Below are positions 54,517-64,000 of a DNA stretch of 64,000 nucleotides, in pieces. Made by a program: the position numbers and the translations under genes. Location: the NCBI GenBank assembly GCA_036269075.1, contig DATASX010000088.1, forward strand, positions 30,024 to 94,023. Reading direction: 5' to 3'. Position 1 is the first letter of the stretch; every line of letters begins with the position of its first letter. The notes under the pieces are model-generated. The model did not search any database. It had not been told where the DNA came from and worked only from the letters and a program-made list of their open reading frames with translations. Source of the stretch: Sporichthyaceae bacterium. Lineage in GTDB: Bacteria; Actinomycetota; Actinomycetes; Sporichthyales; Sporichthyaceae.

Positions 54517-54520
54517 CAGG

Positions 54521-54594
54521 CGATTGAGGCGAGCGGAGCGGCGAGAGCGAGCTTGCGAGCCCTCGCCGGCTCCCGAGCCGTTGAAGCCTGTTGA
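54521..54594 (+). repeat. Dispersed ~74-bp repeat, copy B
   Basis: Immediately downstream of tRNA-Leu. It begins CGATTGAGGCGAG and matches the minus-strand copy at 17877-17949. The core GAGCGAGCTTGCGAG also occurs in the rapZ-yvcK mini-ORF repeats, so the families may share an origin. The rest of the gap to 54747 shows no gene. Confidence 0.75.
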
Positions 54595-54747
54595 CCGAAG
54601 GGAACACGCGCTTGCGCACACCTTTGCCGGCGGAGAGCGCGGGCCGGGTCGCGCGTCATCACATTGCGACGCTCCGCGTCGCGGCGGGGCTCCGCCCCCG
54701 CACCCCTACGCCGTGCTCGCCGGCCGGACCAGTGATGCCGCGTCAGA

Positions 54748-55368
54748 TCACTGGGCGGCGTCCCCGGTATCGGCCGGGGTGACTGCGCCGCCGGCCGGGG
54801 CGGGGGTGGCGCCGTTGTCGAAGATGATCGACTTGCAGGCCTCGAGGGCCGCGTGGACGGTCGGGTCCTTCAGATCCAGCCCGGCGAGCATGCCACCGCG
54901 GCCGCTGGAAGGCTCGGGCGACGGGCCTTCGCCGGGCCGTGCAGTGCGACGGGGCGGCTCGGGCAGGGTGACACCGTGCTGCTTCATGCACTCCCGGAAC
55001 TGCCGGCGCGGGCCGCTGTGGATGCCGCCGGCCGTCAGCCCACCGGCCGGACGCAGGTTGGCGCACGCCTGGCGTGCGTCGCGGAAAGCCTGCGCCTGCG
55101 CGGCGTCCATGCTGGGACGCGGGGCGCCGGGCGCGGGGCGCCCGGTCGGCGGGTTCACGCCGTGCTGCGTCAGGCACTCGCGGTAGGCCGCGAAGGACTC
55201 TTTCCCCGGGTGGGGTCCGGACGAGGCTTGCGGGGCCCCGGTGTCGGAGGCCGTCGGACTGCCGCCCCCGGACCCGCACCCGGCCAACGACAGGGCCGCC
55301 ACGAGTGCGCCGAGCGCGGCGCCGGTTCGCCTGGACCGACCTGCCTTCGCCGTCGATCGACCGTTCAT
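54748..55368 (-). CDS. Predicted lipoprotein with duplicated ECxxxHGV motif
   Basis: The 206-residue precursor has a lipobox (LVAALSLAGCGSG). Two similar helical segments each contain Cys and His in the same spacing: FAAYRECLTQHGVNPP (first half) and RRQFRECMKQHGVTLPEP (second half). A further Cys lies near each (QACANLRP; LEACKSIIF). The Cys/His layout suggests metal or redox binding. Such proteins are widespread in actinomycetes, function unclear. ATG 55368 follows GGGAGG. Confidence 0.7.
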   Translation of the reverse strand: MNGRSTAKAGRSRRTGAALGALVAALSLAGCGSGGGSPTASDTGAPQASSGPHPGKESFAAYRECLTQHGVNPPTGRPAPGAPRPSMDAAQAQAFRDARQACANLRPAGGLTAGGIHSGPRRQFRECMKQHGVTLPEPPRRTARPGEGPSPEPSSGRGGMLAGLDLKDPTVHAALEACKSIIFDNGATPAPAGGAVTPADTGDAAQ

Positions 55369-55414
55369 CCGCGACCTCCCAGCCAGAACCGCGCGAATCC
55401 TGCCACCGGTGCGC

Positions 55415-56266
55415 TCAGCCACGCGGATACACCGCCGCGATCGCCTGGGCGATCACCTGATGCCCCTGCGGATCGGGGTGATCCCCGTCCGGCTGGAGCA
55501 GGGCGGTGTCGTCCTTGCTGCCGTTGGAGCCCTTGAAGGCCGTGTAGGTGGAGACATAGGTCGCACCGGTGGTCTGGGCCGCCAGCGCCAGCGCGTTGTT
55601 CGTCGAGGCGGTGCACGCGATCGACGCGGCCATCGCGGTGGCGTCGTAATCCTTCTCGGCCACCTTCCCGTCCTCCATCGACGCCCAGTAGTCCAGCAGC
55701 ACGATGTGGGCCGTCGAGTTCAGCTTCTGGATCTTCTCGATCGCGGTGGTCACGTTGTCCTGCACCGCGTCCGCCACCGGCGGATACAGCTTGGTCGCCG
55801 AGGCGCCCAGGGAGACCTGGTCGAAGACGTCGTTGTAATCGTTGGCGCCGGTCATGATCAGGATCGTGGTCGCCTTGCCGACCGCCGTCTTGATCGAGGA
55901 GTCCGACAACTGATCGAGGAAGTCCGCGCTCGTCGAGCCGGAGACCGCGAAGTTGTCGACCCCGGGCTTCACCCCGGTGGTCTTGCCGACGTCGGTCGCG
56001 TATGCCGACACGAAGTTGATGCAGTTGCATCCGCCGCCGCCGGCCGGGACCGAGTCGCCGAAGCCGACCACCAGCGGCTTGGTCGGCGCCGTGGCCACCT
56101 TGGGAGCGGCGGAGCGCGTCGCGGTGGCGTGCGGTGCCGCGGCGGCCGAGGGCACCGTCGGTACCGCGGCGGCGGGCTGCTCCGGCGAAGCCGTCGATTT
56201 CGAGTGCGACCCGCAGGCCGCCAGCGGCAGCAACGCGATCAGGCCGACCAGGACTGTGCGCTTCAC
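55415..56266 (-). CDS. SGNH/GDSL-family lipoprotein hydrolase
   Basis: A 283-residue exported esterase-like protein. Lipobox LLPLAACGS, then an Ala/Pro linker, then the SGNH blocks: LVVGFGDSVPAGGG (block I Ser), FAVSGSTSADF (block II Gly), LIMTGANDYND (block III Asn) and the C-terminal DGDHPDPQGH (block V Asp/His). It probably removes acyl or acetyl groups outside the membrane. GTG 56266 overlaps the stop of the zinc-ribbon gene (GTGA) behind GGAGG, so expression is coupled to pyk. Confidence 0.85.
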   Translation of the reverse strand: MKRTVLVGLIALLPLAACGSHSKSTASPEQPAAAVPTVPSAAAAPHATATRSAAPKVATAPTKPLVVGFGDSVPAGGGGCNCINFVSAYATDVGKTTGVKPGVDNFAVSGSTSADFLDQLSDSSIKTAVGKATTILIMTGANDYNDVFDQVSLGASATKLYPPVADAVQDNVTTAIEKIQKLNSTAHIVLLDYWASMEDGKVAEKDYDATAMAASIACTASTNNALALAAQTTGATYVSTYTAFKGSNGSKDDTALLQPDGDHPDPQGHQVIAQAIAAVYPRG

Positions 56267-56520
56267 AACACCTCCGTGCTCAGCGATACGGTCTCCACCG
56301 CTCGGCGTCGACCGCTCCACCGCACTTCCTCCCCGCGCAACGCGCCACGGGAGTGCGCCAAGCCCCACGACACCTGAACCGGCCCGGCGCACGCGGCGCA
56401 GAGCACGTCGTCGGTCAGCACCGGCTCTCCGCCGCAGACTTGGCATCCGCCGGTGGAGTCGGCCTCCACGCATGTCAGCTTCGCCCCAGTTGCGCCATCG
56501 AGCAAGCATCCGAATCTCAC
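56263..56520 (-). CDS. Small zinc-ribbon protein coupled to pyk
   Basis: An 85-residue protein with a zinc-ribbon pattern: GGCQVCGGEPVLTDDVLCAACAGP (two CxxC pairs 14 residues apart), flanked by MRFGCLLDGATGAKLTCVEAD and a basic C-terminal half (EEVRWSGRRRAVETVSL). The start GTG 56520 overlaps the pyk TGA (GTGA) and its own TGA overlaps the start of the SGNH gene (GTGA). It is clearly coding by base composition. Function unknown; a nucleic-acid or protein-binding adapter is possible. Confidence 0.65.
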   Translation of the reverse strand: MRFGCLLDGATGAKLTCVEADSTGGCQVCGGEPVLTDDVLCAACAGPVQVSWGLAHSRGALRGEEVRWSGRRRAVETVSLSTEVL

Positions 56521-57962
56521 GATCCGGCATAGGCCGGGACGATCAGGCCGACCGCGTCGCCCATCCGGTGGACCCGCAGCGCATTGGTCGATCCGGGGAT
56601 TCCGGGCGGACTGCCCGCGACGATCACGATCCGGTCCCCGATCTGGCAGCGCCCGAGCTCGAGCAGCGCGGCGTCGACCTGCTTCACCATCTCGTCGGTG
56701 TGCTGCACCGTCGGCACGAGGAACGTCTCGACGCCCCACGTCAACGCCAACTGATTGCGCACAGCCGGGGTCGGGGTGAACGCCAGCAGCGGGATCGGCG
56801 AGCGGTAGCGGGCCAACCGCCGGGCGGTGTCCCCGCTCTGGGTGAACGCCACCAGGTAGCGGGCCCCGACGACCTCGCCCACCTCCGCCGCGGCGCGGGC
56901 GATCGCGCCACCGGTGGTCAGCGGCGGACCCAGCGCGGGTCCCAACGCCGTGAGACTCTCCGATTCGATGGCCTCGGCGATGCGGGCCATCGTGCTGACC
57001 GCGGTCAACGGGTGCTTGCCGACGCTGGTCTCCCCCGACAGCATCACGGCATCGGCGCCGTCGAGGACGGCGTTCGCGACGTCGGAGGCCTCGGCCCGGG
57101 TCGGCCGCGGCTCGGTGATCATCGAGTCGAGCATCTGCGTCGCCACGATCACGGGCTTGGCCTGCATGACGGCGCGCTTGATCGCGCGCTTCTGCACCAG
57201 CGGGACGTCCTCCAGCGGCAGCTCGACGCCGAGATCGCCACGGGCCACCATCAGCCCGTCGAAGGCGTCGATGACCTCGTCGAGGTTGGCCACCGCCTGC
57301 GGCTTCTCCAACTTGGCGATGACCGGCAGGCGCACCCCCTCGGAGTCCATCACCTCGCGCACGGCCTCGGCGTCCTTGGCGTCCCGCACGAAGGACAAGG
57401 CGATCAGGTCGGCGCGCAGGTGCAGCGCCCACCGCAGGTCCGCCACGTCCTTCTCGGACAGCGCGGGCACCCCGACCGCCACGCCGGGCAGGTTCAGGCC
57501 CTTGTGGTCCGAGACCGTCCCGCCGTCGATGACGCGGGTGTGCACCTCGGCGCCCTCGACCTCGAGCACCTCCAGGCTCAGCCGGCCGTCGTCGACCAGG
57601 ATCCGGTCACCTGACGAGACGTCAGAAGGCAGACCGGCATAGGTGGTCGACGCCCGCTCGGCGCTGCCGGGAACGTCGAGCGTGGTGATCGTGAACTGGG
57701 CGCCGGGCACCAGTTCGGCACGGCCGCCGGCGAACTTTCCCAACCGGATCTTCGGGCCCTGCAGGTCCACGAGGATGCCGACCGCCCGGCCGGCGTCGTC
57801 GGAGGCCGCGCGCACCCGCGCGTAGCGGGCCTCGTGCTCGGCATGGGTCCCATGGCTGAGGTTCAACCGGGCGATGTCCATACCCGCGGCCACGAGGGCC
57901 TGGATCTGCTCGGGGCTGTCGGTTGCCGGCCCCAGGGTCACGACGATCTTGGCTCTACGCAC
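56517..57962 (-). CDS. pyk: Pyruvate kinase
   Basis: Converts phosphoenolpyruvate and ADP to pyruvate and ATP. The 481-residue protein has RRAKIVVTLGPATDS (N-terminus), RLNLSHGTH, LVDLQGPKIRLG, the active-site stretch PVIAKLEKPQAVANLDEVIDAFDGLMVARGDLGVELP with Lys and Glu metal ligands, ATQMLDSM and MLSGETSVGKHP. The C-terminal allosteric domain is present. GTG start. First of a three-gene coupled run with the zinc-ribbon and SGNH genes. Completes the lower glycolysis set in this window. Confidence 0.97.
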   Translation of the reverse strand: MRRAKIVVTLGPATDSPEQIQALVAAGMDIARLNLSHGTHAEHEARYARVRAASDDAGRAVGILVDLQGPKIRLGKFAGGRAELVPGAQFTITTLDVPGSAERASTTYAGLPSDVSSGDRILVDDGRLSLEVLEVEGAEVHTRVIDGGTVSDHKGLNLPGVAVGVPALSEKDVADLRWALHLRADLIALSFVRDAKDAEAVREVMDSEGVRLPVIAKLEKPQAVANLDEVIDAFDGLMVARGDLGVELPLEDVPLVQKRAIKRAVMQAKPVIVATQMLDSMITEPRPTRAEASDVANAVLDGADAVMLSGETSVGKHPLTAVSTMARIAEAIESESLTALGPALGPPLTTGGAIARAAAEVGEVVGARYLVAFTQSGDTARRLARYRSPIPLLAFTPTPAVRNQLALTWGVETFLVPTVQHTDEMVKQVDAALLELGRCQIGDRIVIVAGSPPGIPGSTNALRVHRMGDAVGLIVPAYAGS

Positions 57963-58036
57963 CAGGCGACCCTATGCGGTCACATGTTGCCGCCGGATGT
58001 CCGCGCCGCGAACGAGCCGCAAGCCTCCCCCTCCCC

Positions 58037-58096
58037 ACTTCTGCTGCCTGTCCCACGTATCGCGGCGCTCCAATACGTGGGGCAGGCAGCAGAAGT
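58037..58096. repeat. 60-bp palindromic repeat, left copy
   Basis: Two 24-bp arms (58037-58060 and 58073-58096), complementary except one position, flank a 12-bp loop. The arm begins ACTTCTGCTGCCTGTCCC. It precedes the DUF559 gene by 70 bp. A near-identical copy lies at 59071-59130. Confidence 0.9.
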
Positions 58097-58165
58097 CGCG
58101 GTGGGGTTGTCCACAGGGGGGCCATTTCGGGTTCGGAGCAGCTCCGGAACCTGCAAGGTCCGCCC

Positions 58166-59110
58166 ATGGCACCCAGACCCTCCACCCCATCCGCTCTGCT
58201 CGCCGGCCCGTTTCGTCGTGCGGACGCTCTGCAAGCGGGCCTCACCGCCCGCCAGCTGGACTCCCGATGTTGGACGCGAATCTTCGCCCAGGTCCACGTC
58301 CACGTGTCGATCGAGCAGACCGACGAGGTCCGTCTCGCGGCGCTGAGGCTTACGGCGCCGATGGACGCAGTGGCCACCGGATTGACTGCCGCGTGGCTCT
58401 ACGGAGTGTGGAAACCGCGGCCGGGCGAACCGGTCCCGCTGCATTTCGCCACACCAACAGATCGGGGCGGCTTCGTGGCGAGTGGGGCGCGCAGCAGCCG
58501 CCTCGTGCTGGACGACGGCGATGTCGACGAATTCCACGGCTTCCCGGTCACCACGCCCGAGCGCACCTGCTTCGGGCTGATGACCGTCGGATCGCTGACC
58601 CAAGCGGTCGTTTGGGCAGACGCGTTCCTGCATGCCCAACTCGTGTGTTCGGGTGCGTTGGCCCGCTACGCCGACGAACGGCCGCGGTGGCCTGGCGTCC
58701 GCAAGGTCCGGGAGGCGGCACAGTTGGCGCGGGCCGACGCGGCCTCACCGATGGAGTCCCGGTTGCGCATGGTCATCGTGCTCGGCGGCCTTCCCGAACC
58801 GCCCCTGCTCAACCAGCCCCTCTACGGGCCGGACGGCACATTGCTCGGCGTCCCGGACATGCGGTACGTCGTCCCTTGGTTCGGCCTCGAGTACGACGGC
58901 TCCTACCACGACGACCCGGATCAACATTTCGCAGATGTGGTCCGGGAGAACAGGCTGCTGCTCCTGGGCGACTTGCCCTTGCTGCGCTACACCGCCGCCG
59001 ACGTTTTCGGCGCCCCGCACCGGATCGTCCGGGAGGTCGGGACGATGCTGCGCCGCGCCCCCGGATCCCGACTTCTGCTGCCTGTCCCACGTATCGGGAC
59101 GCCCCAATAG
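58166..59110 (+). CDS. DUF559/AbiEi-type endonuclease-fold protein
   Basis: The 314-residue protein has an N-terminal winged-helix-like region similar to AbiEi antitoxin domains (LLAGPFRRADALQAGLTARQLDSR). The C-terminal DUF559 (Vsr-like PD-(D/E)xK fold) shows MESRLRMVIVLGG, LLGVPDMRYVVPWFGLEYDGSYH with acidic residues, and RENRLLLLGDLPLLRY. ATG 58166 follows GCAAGG. The last 14 codons lie in the right palindromic repeat (RLLLPVPRIGTPQ), so the repeat overwrote or extended the end. Such proteins are common in actinomycetes; role unknown. Confidence 0.75.
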   Translation: MAPRPSTPSALLAGPFRRADALQAGLTARQLDSRCWTRIFAQVHVHVSIEQTDEVRLAALRLTAPMDAVATGLTAAWLYGVWKPRPGEPVPLHFATPTDRGGFVASGARSSRLVLDDGDVDEFHGFPVTTPERTCFGLMTVGSLTQAVVWADAFLHAQLVCSGALARYADERPRWPGVRKVREAAQLARADAASPMESRLRMVIVLGGLPEPPLLNQPLYGPDGTLLGVPDMRYVVPWFGLEYDGSYHDDPDQHFADVVRENRLLLLGDLPLLRYTAADVFGAPHRIVREVGTMLRRAPGSRLLLPVPRIGTPQ

Positions 59111-59130
59111 GTGGGACAGGCCGCAGAAGT
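59071..59130. repeat. 60-bp palindromic repeat, right copy
   Basis: Arms 59071-59094 and 59107-59130 with two mismatches and a 12-bp loop. The left arm is identical to that of the copy at 58037. It contains the stop codon of the DUF559 gene and ends 16 bp before the gltD stop. Confidence 0.9.
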
Positions 59131-59146
59131 GCGGAGATTGAGGGGC

Positions 59147-60608
59147 TTAGACGACCAGGGGGCGGGCTGTCGGGGGGATCGGGGCGGGCAGGGTCGTCGA
59201 GCCGGTCAGGAACCGGTCGACGGCGGCGGCGGCGGCGCGACCCTCGGCCAGGGCCCACACAATCAGCGACTGGCCGCGGCCGGCGTCGCCGGCCACGAAG
59301 ACGCCCTGTGTGCTGGACATGTAGTTGTCGTCGCGGGAGACGTTGCCGCGCTCGTCGAACTCGACCTTCAGGCCCTCGAGCAACTCGTTGCGCTCCGGGC
59401 CGACGAAGCCCATGGCCAGCAGGACCAGGTCGGCCGGGATCTCGCGCTCACTGCCCTCGACCGCCTCGAACTTGCCGCCGACGAAGGCGACCTCGGTCAG
59501 CCGCAGCGCGGTGACCTGGCCGGCCGCGTCGCCGACGAACTCCTTCGTCGACACCGCGTAAACCCGGTCGACGCCCTCTTCGTGGGCACTCGCGGTGCGC
59601 ATGATCATCGGGTAGGTCGGCCACGGCTGCGCGTCCGGCCGCGCGTCCGGCGGCTGCGGCAGGATCTCCAGCTGCGTGACCGAGAGGGCGCCCTGCCGGT
59701 TGGCCGTGCCCAGGCAGTCCGCGCCGGTGTCGCCGCCGCCGATGATGACGACGTGCTTGCCGGCCGCCGAGATCGGGGCGGCCTCCAGGTCGCCCTCGCA
59801 GACCTTGTTCCCCCAGGGCAGGTACTCCATCGCCTGGACCACGCCCTCGAGCTCCCGCCCGGGGACCGGCAGGTCGCGCCAGGCGGTCGCACCCACGGCG
59901 AGGACCACCGCGTCGTAGCGGGCCAACAACTGATCCGCCGTCAGATCCACGCCCACATTGACGCCGGCCCGGAACTTCGTGCCCTCGGCCTTCATCTGCG
60001 CCAGGCGTCGATCGAGGTAGCGCTTCTCCATCTTGAACTCGGGGATGCCGTAGCGCAGCAGCCCGCCGATGCGGTCGGCCCGCTCGTACACGGCCACCGT
60101 GTGTCCCACCCGGGTCAGCTGCTGGGCGGCGGCGAGCCCGGCCGGGCCGGAGCCGATCACCGCGACCGTGTTGCTGGTCAGGCGCTCCGGCGGCTGGGGC
60201 GTGACCCAGCCGGAGTCCCAGGCCCGGTCGATGATCGCGACCTCGACGTTCTTGATCGTCACCGGCTCCTGGTTGATCCCGAGCACGCAGGCCGGCTCGC
60301 ACGGCGCCGGGCACAACCGCCCGGTGAACTCCGGGAAGTTGTTGGTCGCGTGCAGGCGCTCGATCGCCTCGTGCCAGTCGTCGCGCCAGACCAGGTCGTT
60401 CCACTCCGGGATCAGGTTGCCCAGCGGGCAACCCTGATGGCAGAACGGGATCCCGCAGTCCATACAACGACCGGCCTGCTTGGTGATGATCGGCAGCAGG
60501 GCCCGGCCCAGGCCCTCCTCCGGGTACACCTCGCGCCAGTCCTGCAGGCGCTCCTCGATCGGACGGCGAGCCGCGACCTCACGTGCGGTCGTCAGAAAGC
60601 CACGCGGA

Positions 60609-60616
<8 letters not shown>
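59147..60616 (-). CDS. gltD: Glutamate synthase small subunit
   Basis: The NADPH-oxidising flavoprotein subunit of glutamate synthase; it delivers electrons to GltB. The 489-residue protein has N-terminal cysteine clusters for two [4Fe-4S] centres ([30 protein letters not shown]), an FAD-binding [17 protein letters not shown] (about 151-167), an NADPH-binding [15 protein letters not shown], and [17 protein letters not shown] near the C-terminus. ATG 60616 overlaps the gltB stop by 8 bp. Confidence 0.97.

Positions 60617-64000
<3,384 letters not shown>

Noticed and set aside
54405..54662. Minus-strand ORF of about 85 codons containing GRESNPH and GFEPSASAI
   Set aside because: This is the familiar false ORF read from the antisense strand of a tRNA-Leu gene; it overlaps the tRNA completely.

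Overview
The window comes from a high-GC (roughly 70%) actinomycete. The markers are WhiA, RbpA, a mycothiol-dependent enzyme of the maleylpyruvate isomerase type, an ANTAR regulator of the PdtaR type, a DUF222/HNH endonuclease, DUF3099 and DUF4404 proteins, frequent GTG starts, and very strong G/C preference at third codon positions. From memory, the order secG-tpiA-pgk-gap-whiA-yvcK-rapZ-uvrC-uvrA-uvrB-coaE-rpsA-polA-liv-pdtaR-pyk-gltD-gltB follows the conserved core of Streptomyces and Mycobacterium chromosomes. The species cannot be named from this window alone; a Sporichthya- or Frankia-like lineage is only a guess.

Layout. 1-2.6 kb: a partial gene, a frameshifted membrane-protein gene, a 66-bp tandem repeat, and a phosphofructokinase with PPi-type active-site residues. 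2.6-6.6 kb: rbpA, secG and the glycolytic run gap-pgk-tpiA. 6.8-8.7 kb: a secreted Met/His-tailed, possibly copper-binding protein and an MpaB/DUF2236 oxygenase. 8.8-14.1 kb: uvrC-rapZ-yvcK-whiA, with three chained 26-codon repeat ORFs between rapZ and yvcK. 14.1-21.6 kb: a Rieske lipoprotein, uvrA, a thiol/MBL pair, and a peptidoglycan-binding/FkbM methyltransferase fusion. 21.7-28.5 kb: small proteins, HNH nuclease, ferredoxin, SCP2, two enoyl-CoA hydratases, pheA and a hydrolase. 28.6-38.5 kb: uvrB, a secreted His-rich protein, the sulfate-activation operon cysQ-cysD-(32-codon ORF)-cysN, coaE and rpsA. 38.8-45 kb: a methyltransferase, a lytic transglycosylase, and three cyclic-nucleotide-domain proteins around a phosphoesterase. 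45-53.5 kb: polA and a branched-chain amino-acid ABC transporter whose LivH carries an unusual N-terminal domain. 53.7-64 kb: pdtaR, tRNA-Leu(CAA), lipoproteins, pyk coupled to a zinc-ribbon protein and an SGNH lipoprotein, a palindrome-flanked DUF559 nuclease gene, and gltD-gltB (gltB runs off the window).

Gene interplay. Most of the window is housekeeping: lower glycolysis (pfk, tpiA, pgk, gap, pyk), all three UvrABC excision-repair genes plus polA for gap filling, sulfate activation, glutamate synthesis and branched-chain amino-acid uptake. The most unusual layer is intergenic. Short repeat-derived ORFs bridge neighbouring genes through 4-nt stop/start overlaps (GTGA or ATGA), each carrying a Shine-Dalgarno sequence for the next gene. 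A triple array lies at rapZ-yvcK and a related single copy precedes the mycothiol-dependent enzyme. An unrelated Cys-containing 32-codon ORF joins cysD to cysN in the same way. These look like translational-coupling cassettes and are the best candidates here for something undescribed.
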